A stretch of DNA of 64,000 bases. Origin: Parasponia andersonii (lineage: Eukaryota; Streptophyta; Magnoliopsida; Rosales; Cannabaceae). The notes beneath the pieces are model-generated. The model saw only the letters and a list, made by a program, of their open reading frames with translations. It made no database searches and had not been told where the DNA came from. The translations under genes were made by a program, and so were the position numbers. Positions within the stretch are counted from its first letter, which is position 1. Each line of letters begins with the position of its first letter. Of the stretch, positions 47,458 through 59,676 are shown one piece after another. Where the stretch lies: the NCBI GenBank assembly GCA_002914805.1, contig JXTB01000003.1, positions 1,154,229 to 1,218,228 of the forward strand. Direction: 5' to 3'.

Positions 47458-48665
47458 TCGACGACTCAATGGATCAGCAACTTTGTTTAATTGTCATGAC
47501 TTATGTTTGAGAGAGAAAGTGAACTTCTGGATGTAGGAAATCTATCGAGCATGCATTCGATTTGGTTTGGAAGAGTTGTTGAGGTACTTAAGAGCATGAT
47601 GATCTGTATTGAGGATGAATTTCTTCCGCACTAGATACGGCTCCCATTATTATAATATACGAACAATCGCATATAATTCTTGTTCATATGTTGACCACTT
47701 CTTTCTGGCTTCGCTGAGCTTTTCACTAAAGAAAGCTATTGGCTTCATATCTTGGGATAGAACAGCTCCAACTTCTACGCCAGAAGCGTCATAGTCGACT
47801 TCGAAAATTTTGTCAATGTCAGAAAGTGCAAGGATGGGTGCATTTGTGAGTTTTTCCTTTAAGACAGCAAAACTTTGTTCTACTTCTTCTGTCCAAAGGA
47901 ATTGCTTTTGCTTCAAACAATCAGTGAGCAGTGCTGCCATAGTGCTGAAGTTTCTCACAAATCGTCTATAGAACGTTGCAAGAACATGAAACTCCGAACT
48001 TTTGTAATGGTCTTCGGTATTAGCCATTCTTGGATAGCCTTTACTTTATCTTGATCGACTTTGATTCCGTCAGAACTTACAACAAAGTCCAAGAAGACTA
48101 AGCTATCAGTCATGAAGCTACATTTCTTCAGGTTGACATACAACTGATTCTTACGAAGTATATAAAAAACTTCGGTCAAGTGTTGTAGATGTTCTTTCTC
48201 ATTCTGACTATAGACTAAAATGGCATCAAAATAAACTATGACAAATCTTCCAATGAAGGGTTGGAATATCTGATTCATTAACCTCATGAAAATACTCGGG
48301 GCATTGGATAGACAGAACGACATAACTAACCACTCGTATAGTCTTTCATATATTTTGAATGCAGTCTTCCATTCATCTCCAGGATGAATACGAATCTGAT
48401 GGTATCCGCTCTGCAAATCAATCTTGGAAAAGAGCTTTGATTCTCCTAATCTATCAAGCATGTCATCCAATCATGGGATATGAAATCGATATTATATCGT
48501 AATCTTGTTGATGGCTCGACTATCAACGCACATCCTCCAGCTTTCGTCTTTCTTCGGTGTTAGGAGTGCAGGTACAGCCACATGGCTCATACTTTCTCTA
48601 ATCATCCCTTTCTTGAGGAGATCTTGGACTTGTATTTGTAGGATCTCATACTCCTTAGGACTCAT
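47458..48665 (-). pseudogene. Reverse transcriptase and RNase H of element B
   Basis: 48470-47955 encodes the RT palm ([49 protein letters not shown]); the YxDD motif reads YFDA, so the second catalytic Asp is lost. 48027-47650 encodes RNase H ([41 protein letters not shown]). A frameshift near 47980 separates the two. The RT N-terminal part continues to 48665 with a stop. Confidence 0.85.
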
Positions 48666-48666
48666 N

Positions 48667-50074
48667 ATGATGTGTTCTCTGAGAGATCCTCGTGGAATAC
48701 ATAAACGATTTTCAAAGAATAGAAAACCATCATGTATTTGATGTTTATTTGCAACTCCATTTATGCATTTCTCCTATTCTTCCTTAAAATCTTCATCATC
48801 AGCATATAAATCTTTCAAATAATCAAAACCAATTATTTTATTTTGAATAGCAGTTAGTAATATAACTCGACGACTCAATGGATCAGCAACTTTGTTTAAT
48901 TGTCATGACTTATGTTTGAGAGAGAAAGTGAACTTCTGGATGTAGGAAATCTATCGAGCATGCATTCGATTTGGTTTGGAAGAGTTGTTGAGGTACTTAA
49001 GAGCATGATGATCTGTATTGAGGATGAATTTCTTCCGCACTAGATACGGCTCCCATTATTATAATATACGAACAATCGCATATAATTCTTGTTCATATGT
49101 TGACCACTTCTTTCTGGCTTCGCTGAGCTTTTCACTAAAGAAAGCTATTGGCTTCATATCTTGGGATAGAACAGCTCCAACTTCTACGCCAGAAGCGTCA
49201 TAGTCGACTTCGAAAATTTTGTCAATGTCAGAAAGTGCAAGGATGGGTGCATTTGTGAGTTTTTCCTTTAAGACAGCAAAACTTTGTTCTACTTCTTCTG
49301 TCCAAAGGAATTGCTTTTGCTTCAAACAATCAGTGAGCAGTGCTGCCATAGTGCTGAAGTTTCTCACAAATCGTCTATAGAACGTTGCAAGAACATGAAA
49401 CTCCGAACTTTTGTAATGGTCTTCGGTATTAGCCATTCTTGGATAGCCTTTACTTTATCTTGATCGACTTTGATTCCGTCAGAACTTACAACAAAGTCCA
49501 AGAAGACTAAGCTATCAGTCATGAAGCTACATTTCTTCAGGTTGACATACAACTGATTCTTACGAAGTATATAAAAAACTTCGGTCAAGTGTTGTAGATG
49601 TTCTTTCTCATTCTGACTATAGACTAAAATGGCATCAAAATAAACTATGACAAATCTTCCAATGAAGGGTTGGAATATCTGATTCATTAACCTCATGAAA
49701 ATACTCGGGGCATTGGATAGACAGAACGACATAACTAACCACTCGTATAGTCTTTCATATATTTTGAATGCAGTCTTCCATTCATCTCCAGGATGAATAC
49801 GAATCTGATGGTATCCGCTCTGCAAATCAATCTTGGAAAAGAGCTTTGATTCTCCTAATCTATCAAGCATGTCATCCAATCATGGGATATGAAATCGATA
49901 TTATATCGTAATCTTGTTGATGGCTCGACTATCAACGCACATCCTCCAGCTTTCGTCTTTCTTCGGTGTTAGGAGTGCAGGTACAGCCACATGGCTCATA
50001 CTTTCTCTAATCATCCCTTTCTTGAGGAGATCTTGGACTTGTATTTGTAGGATCTCATACTCCTTAGGACTCAT
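48667..50074 (-). repeat. Exact 1408-bp duplicate of 47258-48665 after a single n
   Basis: The two blocks have a constant offset of 1409 and give identical open frames (47650-48027 against 49059-49436, and 47955-48470 against 49364-49879). The true sequence appears to continue from 48665 to 50075. An unmerged contig overlap at the n of 48666 explains this best. Confidence 0.9.
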
Positions 50075-50259
50075 GCGTAGTGCGGTAGACTCAGTAGACT
50101 TGCTCCAGGAATAAGATCAATCTGGTGTTGAATATTTCGTAGGGGTGGTAAGCCAGTGTGTAACTCCTCAGGAACGATGTCTTCAAATTCAGACAATAAT
50201 ATTTGAACTTGTACAGGAGTATTGGTGGGAGTATATGTCACTTTAGGTACACTACTAAA

Positions 50260-50440
50260 AATGTGTACTATCATGGCACGTGTACGGAAGCGCTGTGAAA
50301 ATTGATTAACTATCACGACGCTTAACAAGTGCTGTGATAAACGGAGAAATACCACGGTGCCTAAAAAGCGCCATGATACATATGTACCACGACACCCATT
50401 AGGCACCGTGATATACTTTTCTCAGCACCCATATGGCGTC
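50260..50440 (+). repeat. CACTA subterminal repeats
   Basis: Short direct and inverted variants of TATCAYGRYGC recur: tatcatggcac (about 50269), tatcacgacgc (50311), gtgctgtgata (50329), accacggtgcc (50352), gcgccatgata (50369), accacgacacc (50386) and gcaccgtgata (50404). Such motifs bind TNPA-type proteins in En/Spm elements. Confidence 0.65.
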
Positions 50441-51221
50441 GAGGTAGGGGCCCTATATAAAGGACCCAAAAAAACGAGGCCATGTCACTTCCCCTTACTT
50501 TTCTTACCCTTTTCCCTCTTCACTTCTAGCCGCGGCCAGTCTCCCCCTTCCACCGTTTTCACCATTTTTTCTGGTAAACAAGGTATGTTTAAGCTTTTAA
50601 ACTCGTTTTTGTCACTAAAATTAGATTACCCATTTTCTTAACCATGATTTTGACCAATTATTTTGTAGAAATTTCATGTTTTAGGTTATATTTGAAAGAG
50701 TTTATATTTGTTTATGCTTAACGAGTATCTGCTCTCCGCCTTTCAATTATGTGTTCTGGAGCTAGAGAAATTATTTTTTACTAATGAAATTAACACACTT
50801 TTAACTAAAGATGACTTTATTTGATGACATCATTTGAATATAACTGCTGAGTGTTGTGAAAACATGCATTGCATTTTAGGGATTATAGTTTGATACAAAA
50901 TGTAGACATTTCTGGCTATTTCAAGTCTCCAAATATGATGTTTTTGATATTTTTTTTCTTTTTCTTCCTGAAAGTATGATGGTTTGACATGTTGGGAAGC
51001 CCTTTTTAAGTAGGAGTGTTCAAAAAAAAACCACCAAATCGTGAAAATCGTCTAATTCAGTTCAAACCGTCCAATTCATGTTAGGTTATGCTTTTTAATT
51101 TCCATTCTTAGATTTCAATGTTTAATTCAAAGTATTATGGATTATAGATGTTTAATTTTATTTATCATTTTGATTTGCGTATAGGTTTTAGTAGAAGTTA
51201 GAGTACTGAGATTACTTGTGA

Positions 51222-51454
51222 ATTAGCAAACTGAGTAAACTGAGGTATGTTTTGTCAATTTTTTTTTTTATTGACTTATGCATGTCATTTTCACATTGTT
51301 TTTATCTTATTATTTTNNNNNNNNNNNNNNNNNNNNNNNNNNNNNNNNNNNNNNNNNNNATTAGCAAACTGAGTAAACTGAGGTATGTTTTGTCAATTTT
51401 TTTTTTTATTGACTTATGCATGTCATTTTCACATTGTTTTTATCTTATTATTTT
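51222..51454. repeat. 95-bp exact duplicate around a 43-N gap
   Basis: 51222-51316 and 51360-51454 are the same 95 bases, separated only by N. This looks like an overlapping pair of contig ends joined by a nominal gap. Confidence 0.9.
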
Positions 51455-51835
51455 GGAAAATTTAAACTAGATGAGATATGATATCATATAGGAAATTGTA
51501 TGTTGTGGTGATATGATGATGTTATAATTGTGTGGGATTGATTGAGTTTATTATTTGTGTTGATATTATTTTGTCATATGTTATATTTGATTGATTGACA
51601 AATTGTTTGTAACAAATGAGACTATTTAAGAATAAATTAAGTTCTAAATTTGGTAGTACTTAGAAATATAAGAATAATTTGAAATGAGTATTAATTTATA
51701 ATTGGTGGTTTAGTTACTCAATTGGTTAATGCTAGAAATAGGGGAGATTATGTACAATTTTTTATGGTACTCAATTTAGTTAGTTTTTTATATCATTTGT
51801 TTATTTATTTATTTATTTTTTCAATTGTGCTTAGA

Positions 51836-53430
51836 ATGGATAAGGAATGGATATTGGCGGATAGACTATCGACTGAATATAGAAAGGGAGTTGATAGCTT
51901 TTTGGAGTTTACTATTGAAAATGTCAAAGATTCCAATTTAATTCCATGTCCATATATTAAATGTGGAAATTTGCAAAAGAAAGGTGTTAAAAAGATAAAA
52001 GAACACTTATATTTCAATGGAATAGATCAAAGTTACAATAGATTTGGCATGGTGAAAAGGTTCTAATTACCGGATTTTCGTCAAAGAAGAGTATAAGAGA
52101 TGATTATGAGTTAGATTTAAATAATGATCTTTCTGAAATGATTGATGATGCACAATATGAAACAGATGTAGATCCTATTAAGTTTCAATCATTGCTTAAT
52201 GATGCTGAGAAACCGATCTATCCGGGTTGTACGAAATTTACAAAGTTGTCTACATTATTGAAATTGTATAATTTAAAAGCAAGACATGGATGGAGTGATA
52301 AGAATTTTTCAGACTTGTTAGCTTTACTACGAGAGATATTACCAAATGATAATGAGATGCCACCTTCCTTTTATGAGGCTAAAAAGACTTTATACTCATT
52401 GGGTATGCAATATGAGAAAATTCACGCTTGCCCAAATGATTGTATTTTATATTGAAAGAAATTTAAAGATGCAATTTGTTGTCCAGTATGTGGTGAGCTA
52501 GGTGGCAACAGAATAAGAATTCTAAAGAAGTAAAAGTTGGAACCCCTGCTAAGGTTTTGTGATATATTCCTCTATTTCCTCGTTTTACCCGTCTATTCCG
52601 AAATCGTGAGCATGCTAAAGATCTAATATAGCATGCGAATGAGAGGATAAAAGATAGTAAACTTAGACATCCAGCCGATTCACCAGCTTAAAAAATAATA
52701 GATTACAAATGGCCTTTTTTTGGAAGTGATCCAAAGAATCTTCGCCTTGGTCTATCTGCGGATGGTATTAATCCTCATACAACTCTAAGTAGCAAATACA
52801 GTTGTTGGCCTGTAATGCTTGTAATATATAATCTTCCTCCATGATTGTGTATGAAAAGAAAATTTACACTTCTTACAATGTTAATATCAGGATCTAGACA
52901 ACCTGATAATGACATTGATGTATATTTAGCCCTGTTGATTAATGAATTGAACAGTTTGTGGAATGATGGTGTGAAAGCCTATGATGTATATAAGGATGAA
53001 GATTTTACTCTTAAGGCTGTATTACTATAGACAATCAATGACTGCATATGGGAATTTGTCTAGGTTTTCCACTAAAGGATGTCCTATTTGTGATGAGAAA
53101 ATAAGTTGTCAATTCTTAAAACATGATAAAAAATTGAGTTGTATGGGCCATAGAAGATTTTTACCTTGCAAACATGTATACAAAAATTGGAAAAAAGCAT
53201 TCAATAGTTCTCAAGAATTTGAATTGGTACCACAATATTTAACTGGGATAGAGATACTAGAAGCAATCTCTAAGCTCGAATTTAGGCTTAGAAAGATTAA
53301 AATAAGTGATATCAGTAAGAAAAGAAAAAGATACAGTAATGTGAAGATTGTAAAAACTCCTAAGAATTGTTGGAAAAAGAAATCTATGTTCTTTGAGTTG
53401 GAGTATTGGCAACATTTACTTATGACATAA
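51836..53430 (+). pseudogene. TNP2-type CACTA transposase, broken
   Basis: ATG 51836 starts the transposase-associated domain (MDKEWI..DRLSTEYRKGV, CPYIKCGN). After a frameshift near 52040 the TNP2 body follows: PIYPGCTKFTKLSTLLKLYNLK, ACPNDCILY, CPVCGE, FGSDPKNLRLGLSADGINP, DIDVYLALLINELNSLWNDGV and GCPICDEK...CMGHRRFLP. Stops at 52453 (TGA), 52842 (TGA) and 53028 (TAG) lie where relatives have Trp, so TGG to TGA/TAG changes are likely. It is inactive. Confidence 0.85.
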
Positions 53431-55388
53431 CTTAGATGTCATGCATATTAAGAAGAATATATGTGATAGTATAATTGGAACTTTATTAAATATTTCAGGG
53501 AAGAATAAGGATAGTATTGGTGCCTGCATAAAACTTGTTGACATGAGTGTTCGAAAAGAGTTAGCTCCTAAAGTGGGGGAGAAGTGAACATATTTACCCC
53601 ATGCTTGCTTCACATTAAAAAAGGAAGAAAAATATCAATTGTGTCAATCTTTATTTAATGTGAAGGTTCCTGAAGGCTATTCTTCTAATATTAGAACATT
53701 AGTGGATATGAACAATTTGAAACTAGTTGGACTTAAATCTCATGATTGTCATACACTAATGCAACATCTTCTACCTATAGCGATCAGGTCCGTATTACCT
53801 AAAAATGTTCGATATGCAATCACTAGATTATGCTTATTTTTTAATGGAATTTGTTCTAAGGTGGTCGATGTATCCAAGTTAGACGAACTACAACGTGAAC
53901 TTATTGTAACATTGTGCATGTTGGAGCAGTTTTTTCCTCCTAGATTTTTTGATATAATGATACATCTTACTTTACATTTGGTTAGAGAAGTGAAGTTATG
54001 TGGTCCTGTTTATTTGAGATGGATGTATCCATTTGAGAGATATATGAAAATTCTAAAAGGATATGTTAGAAATCGAAGCCGGCCAGAAGAATGCATTGTA
54101 GAGTGTTATATCGCAGAAGAAGCTATTGAGTTTTGTTCTGAGTATTTGGAAAATGTAGAAGCTATTGGAGTACCAGCATCTTCAAATATTAATAAAAGTG
54201 TAAGTGGTGGTGTCGTGTGTACAGTTAAACGAGAATAACTAGACCAAGCATATCGTACTGTGTTACAAAATATAGCTGAAGTCCAACCTTTCATCGAGTA
54301 AGTTTTATTGTGAATTAGATTTGTATTGATTGAATGTTGAATTCTTTAATAATAATTGTTTACTTTGGGGATGATTTGTTAAAGGGAGCATATAAATTGG
54401 ATCAAAACATAATTCTCAATGAAATCAAAAAGAGAGAAGTGGATTCATGATGAACATCATCAAACTTTTATTAGTTAGTTTCACGAACGGGTAATTCCAA
54501 TTAGTTGTTATAATTAATAGTTTGATTTCATTTTTTCCCTATTTTATAGTATGAGTACTAATATGTTGGGTTTTCTAATTGTTAATTTTGCATTTTGAAT
54601 AGATTGTAGTTGAAATGAATAAGGCAACACATAATCTATCTGATACATTGAAATAGATATCACATGGACCATCATTAGATGTAATTAAGTATAATGCTTA
54701 TCAAGTTAACAATGTTCATTTTTGCACAAGAGACCGCGACAACATAAGAATAACCCAAAATAGTGGTGTAATTATTGTTGCAAAAACCATACAATTTTCA
54801 AGTTCGAAGGATAATAACCCAATAGAGGGTGATATGATATACTATAGCATTATCGAGGAAATTTAGGAACTTGATTTTGTCACATTTCAGTTCCCGATGT
54901 TTATGTGTTAATGGGTGGAGAGTAGCCATAGGGTTAGAGAAGATGAGTTAGGCTTCACTTTAGTTGAACTAAACCGGATAGGTCACAAAAATGATCCATT
55001 TATATTGGCAACACAAGCAAAACAAGTATTTTATGTCAATGATCCACTTAATGCTCGATGGTCGATTGTTCTTGTAACAAAACTAAAAGAATATCAAAAT
55101 TTAGGAGTTGAAGATGAGAACGAAATACTTGTTGCTCATAAAATATTCTCAAAAAGAGTTTCGGTGGAGGCTTTGATAGAAGACATTAATAAAGGTGATG
55201 TTATATGTTTACGAGATGATGGTGAAGGTATTTGGATTGATAATCAAAGAAAGAAACTAATGAGGTACAAATCAAATAAGTTATATATTTTAGTTTCATT
55301 TTTATGTCTTTATGGATTGATGTTTTGTTTTTTTAATCATATTATCTCTTATGTTTACAAGCTTATTATTTTCTACGTTAATTTTTAA
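53431..55388 (+). pseudogene. TNP2 C-terminal region: DUF4218 and DUF4216 parts
   Basis: 53639-54238 is open and encodes the DUF4218 part (ALKSHDCHTLMQ-like LKSHDCHTLMQHLLPIAIRS, FFPPRFFDIMIHLTLHLV, GPVYLRWMYPFERYMK). After introns (about 54300-54390 and 54490-54602), 54720-55270 encodes the DUF4216 part (RDRDNIRITQNSGVIIV, DELGFTLVELNRIGHKNDPFILA, QVFYVNDP). Several stops occur (e.g. 54238, 54866, 54910). Confidence 0.8.
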
Positions 55389-55429
55389 TCTACATTTGTG
55401 GTTTTATTATTTAACAGGTAATTATTGAC

Positions 55430-57222
55430 ATGGAAAATGAAGGTGCAGATGATGTTTATCAATTTACACTGTCAAAAAGTAGTCAAGGTGAAAGAAAACA
55501 CAAAAAGAAACCAAAAGGAACGACTCAAATGAAGGAGTTGATTATAAAAAGATGTGATAACAAAAAAGAAGTTGTCGCGTACAATGAATGAGGAAAACCA
55601 ACTGGGGATTAAGGTAAACATTTGGCGAGCTTTTGTGGCCTTATGGTTCGTCGCAATATCCCAATAAACATTGATAACTGGACGCTTGTACCAACGGACC
55701 TAAAATATGAGCTTTTTCATATAATATTGGTATGAATATGAATATTTTTATTTCATATTTATTAGAATATATGTTTGGTATTAACATTATTTCATTTACA
55801 TTGTAGGAAATATTTGTATTAGACTACAAAGCAAAAAAAGAACTTTTAAAAAGTTATGGGAAAATGTGGAGAGATTTTAAATCTAGGATTACAACTGAAC
55901 TGATTTATGAGTGTAGACATACTTGTCCAGAGTTATTAGAGTATCCTCTAGCATCATATGCACCGTGGATTGAACCTCAAGTTTGGGATGAGTTTGTTAA
56001 GAAAAGATTAAGTACAGAATGGGAGAAAGCTAGGAAAGTATAACAGGGAAGAGCAACACAAAATAAATATCCACATCGTATATCTCGCTTGGGTTATACT
56101 GGATTAGAAGCTAAGATTGAAAAAGACGAAGGCTGATGTAGTATTGATAGATCCGAGCTATGGAGTAGAGGACGTGTCTCTAAAAAAGGAGGCCATACTG
56201 AGGAAATCAAAGCAGTAGTTGATAGAATTATAAGTTGCTTATTACAACATATTGATTATATAAATTTGTAATTTTGTTAAAAGTATAGCATAGTCTAATG
56301 TTCAATTCTGTATATGTTTTATAAAAAGATGATAATCAACAATTCCAAGAGAGAAATGTCGAGATAGACGGTTCTAATGATATCTTAACAATGGCTTTAG
56401 GTACTCCTGAATATTCTACACGTGTACGGGGAATGAGATTTCACGTTAGCCACAAACAATATTTTCATCAACCTACTCCAACAAAGAAGCAATAATCATT
56501 TGATTTGAAACAATGACAAGACGTACAAACATGCAAGATGCAACAAATGCTTAAAGAACAAGAAGAACGGTTCAAAGTAGAAATTGCTAAGATTCAAGTA
56601 GGACAACAAAGTAATGTTGGTGGTTCTNTAGAGGACGTGTCTCTAAAAAAGGAGGCCATACTGAGGAAATCAAAGCAGTAGTTGATAGAATTATAAGTTG
56701 CTTATTACAACATATTGATTATATAAATTTGTAATTTTGTTAAAAGTATAGCATAGTCTAATGTTCAATTCTGTATATGTTTTATAAAAAGATGATAATC
56801 AACAATTCCAAGAGAGAAATGTCGAGATAGACGGTTCTAATGATATCTTAACAATGGCTTTAGGTACTCCTGAATATTCTACACGTGTACGGGGAATGAG
56901 ATTTCACGTTAGCCACAAACAATATTTTCATCAACCTACTCCAACAAAGAAGCAATAATCATTTGATTTGAAACAATGACAAGACGTACAAACATGCAAG
57001 ATGCAACAAATGCTTAAAGAACAAGAAGAACGGTTCAAAGTAGAAATTGCTAAGATTCAAGTAGGACAACAAAGTAATGTTGGTGGTTCTAATACAACTC
57101 CTTCACGGCCAGAAGTTCAAAAGAAAGAAGTACAACCACAAGAGATACATGTAAATCCAATGGTAGCTGTAGGAACATCTTCACAACTCAAAAAAGTATG
57201 TTTATATGAGTTTCTTTCTTAA
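55430..57222 (+). pseudogene. Second CACTA protein, Transposase_24 (Ptta/En/Spm)-like
   Basis: It carries a basic N part (KKKPKGTTQMKEL), an exon from about 55808 with DYKAKKELLKSYGKMWRDFKSRI and YAPWIEPQVWDEFVKKRLSTEW, then NKYPHRISRLGYTGLEAKI, and a coiled coil (MLKEQEERFKVEIAKIQV). Stops at about 55591, 56041 and 56135 interrupt it. The interval includes an assembly duplication at 56629-57090. Confidence 0.75.
56166..57090. repeat. 462-bp exact duplicate around a single n
   Basis: 56166-56627 equals 56629-57090 (offset 463), separated by the n at 56628. It is the same artefact type as at 48666. Confidence 0.9.
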
Positions 57223-57719
57223 CAAATTGATTAACTACTTGTATTTATAAATTGTGTTTGATTTTCAATATTGTAGAACCGACCATGCAAGCTTGGAGTG
57301 GGGTCTCGTGATAACATAGTTGCTTAGGACATGTACAAGAGTTAACCTCATCAACTATTATTCACGGAAGAGAATTGGAGGAGAATAATTTTCATGTATC
57401 AGTAGAGGTTGTTCTTGATGCTATAACCCTAATTCCTATTCCAAATCCAGATGATGATACAAGGTTGGTAGGTGACGCACTTGGATCGCATCTTGCATGA
57501 CCTAAGATACTTGTCATCTTTGAAGATAATTTGGTATGCAGACCCATTTTCCAAATAAATTCATCCTTTATTGAATTCTAATGTGAATTATTAAATTTTT
57601 TGTTAACATTTCATCATTTATTTAGATTTTAGGAGTTTAATGATATAAATAGGTATCAAACGGTGAAGAATAAATCTTCACAACCATAGCCATCTCAAAC
57701 ACAAGAAAGAGTACATCCA

Positions 57720-58710
57720 CAAAGAAATAAAGCGAACTCTGTTACACAAACACAATTTAAATTTGTTGATGGTGCACCAGCTTCTATAAAATTACTATTG
57801 AATATCATTCAAGGAGTAGATGAAGGTATTGTTGTTAATGTTCCCTTTGATGAAGAAGTGTTTGGAGAAGCTTTTTGTTTACCCGTATTCAAAGAAGACA
57901 TAATTGAGTTTTGCACATTACAAAAGATTGGGGCCGTGCCTATTACATTATACATGAGGTAAGAAGATTATTTTTTTAATATATATAGAACTTCATATAT
58001 ATACATGTATCTATAGTTGGCAATTATATAATACAATACTTAATTCACATTGCATTTTGTACTTGTAGGCATTTACATTATTTAGTGACCCAATATGGCT
58101 ATCAAGCTAGGTATATATTCATGGATCCTAGTGCAGTTGCTACAGAAGGTGGTCCACGTGAGGATCGTGCTATAAGTTTAGCAACTCGGATGTTATCCAT
58201 GGAGAATGAACATCAATTTCTAATTACACCTTAGAATCATGGGTAAGATTTTAAACTTAACAAATTGTCATATGATTAACTACTTCTTATATGAAGTTAA
58301 TTGTTACATAGTAATAATCTTTATCATCAATTTTATGAGTAGGGACCATTGGATGTTACTTTTCATTTATCCTCTTAAAGATTATGCATGGTTTCTAGAT
58401 CCTCTCGGCTGAGCTCTCCGTGAGGAAATTGGTTTAACAATGATCGAGTAAGTTCTCTAATAGTTATTTTGTTATAGTTTAGTTTCTTATGGTATTTTTA
58501 CTTATGNTTATGAGAGAAGTCATTGAACAAGCCAATGTTAAATCATTTACCACAATGGTATGTAACCATATGTTTTATTAGTTCTATTCTAATTTATAGT
58601 TTGATAGATAACTTTCTAACAAATAAGGTGTTTGAATTTGTAGTTTAATGGACAAAATTTCTATACAAAGAATGATATCAACGGACTTCTTGAAGAGTGG
58701 GTCGAAAACT
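57720..58710 (+). pseudogene. Ulp1-like (C48) protease domain of the CACTA
   Basis: Exons encode GAPASIKLLLNIIQGVDEG, FCLPVFKEDIIEFCTLQKIG, HYLVTQYGYQARYIFMDPSAV..GGPREDRA, then DHWMLLFIYPLKDYAWFLDPLG with the catalytic His and Asp. MREVIEQ and FNGQNFYTKNDINGLLEEWVEN follow after the n at 58507. The segment that should carry the catalytic Cys (ECGYY-type) is absent exactly at that n. Stops at 58233 and 58411 break the frame. Ulp1-like domains are common passengers of plant CACTA and Mutator elements. Confidence 0.72.
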
Positions 58711-58739
58711 AATACAATTTCTCATTTGAGGTTCATGTT

Positions 58740-59157
58740 CTTGTTTACCCCAATATTCAAAGAACTTCTCTACTTCAGCTAGCCAATCAAGGAATTCTTC
58801 AATCATGAATTGACCATTAAATTGCGGAATCTCGATCTTCATGCGGTAGTTATTTTGCTGAGGTCCTTGGTTATTTTCGGGCATGGCTGATCCTTTATCA
58901 TCTTCACTAGAATCTTCATCTTGGAAAAGTTGATTTTGATGCAGCCTAAAATTTCCAAGAAGATCAACTTCGTCACATCTTCGTTGCTCATAATTATTGT
59001 TTTGTCCCCCAAGAAAGTGTTGAGTCAAATTTGTAAATATTGTCTCTAGATTCTGTAATCTTCTATCAAGTGCACCCATAGACTGTGCACCCATAGACTC
59101 TTTTGTTGCGAACTCTTCTACACCTAGATTTTGTTGGCTAGACTCTCCTTCCGACAT
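58740..59157 (-). pseudogene. gag N-terminal part of element B
   Basis: ATG at 59157 opens MSEGESSQQNLGVEEF, LDRRLQNLETIFTNLTQHFL and IEIPQFNGQFMIEEFLDWLAEVEKFFEYWG. The frame then runs into CACTA sequence and is meaningless. The part present is stop-free, unlike the gag of element A. SMGAQSMGA is a short tandem duplication. Confidence 0.8.
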
Positions 59158-59645
59158 CCTTTGTTTTTGTTTTTGTTTTTTTTTTTTTTACTTTTTAATT
59201 TTTTTTTTTGCTTTTATAGGAAAGAAAATAATACAAACTTTTAAAAGTAAAGAAAAATAGAATTACTTTTTTTTTTCTTTTCTTACTTTTTTTTTTACTT
59301 TTTACTTTTTTTTTTTGCTTTTATAGAAAAGAAAATAGTACAAACTCTTAAAAGTAAAGAAAAATAGAACTCTCAAAAATATAAATAATAAAAAAAAAAT
59401 AATGCTTACAAAAATGTATATATTACCTTAAAGGAATGAAGCAAGTTCTCGAAGGAGGAAATCTTGATATACGCTCTTTTTTTTTTGGGAAACAAAGATA
59501 GCGTATGGAAGGGTTATACGTGTATGTATGGTAAATAATTGTTGTAGGAAGGTGATAGTAAGGATTAGATAACGAATGTGATGATGAAATAAGGAGACTT
59601 TTTTTTTATGGAAATAGTGTAGGGTGATGGTAACAGGAAAGCTCT

Positions 59646-59676
59646 GTCTGATACAGAGGTAGACTCTAGTATCAAT
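59646..59676 (-). other. Primer binding site of element B
   Basis: On - the 5' LTR ends GCGTCA and is followed by attgatactagagtctacc. This is a decayed form of the initiator-tRNA-Met type TGGTATCAGAGC. Element A has ttggtaccatagcctacc at the same place (60301-60284). Confidence 0.6.

Larger units (their letters stand above)
50250..58740 (+). mobile_element. CACTA (En/Spm) transposon inserted in element B, right end missing
   Basis: The left terminus CACTACTAAAAA starts at 50250, directly after ttaggta of element B; element A reads on without a break at the same point (ttaggtacaaaaag, near 43694). Subterminal repeats fill 50260-50440. Coding remains on + follow in CACTA order: transposase-associated domain and TNP2 (51836-53430), DUF4218 (53640-54240), DUF4216 (54720-55270), Transposase_24-like (55430-57220) and Ulp1-like protease (57720-58710). 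No inverted TTTTTAGTAGTG is found before gag of element B resumes near 58740. Confidence 0.88.
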
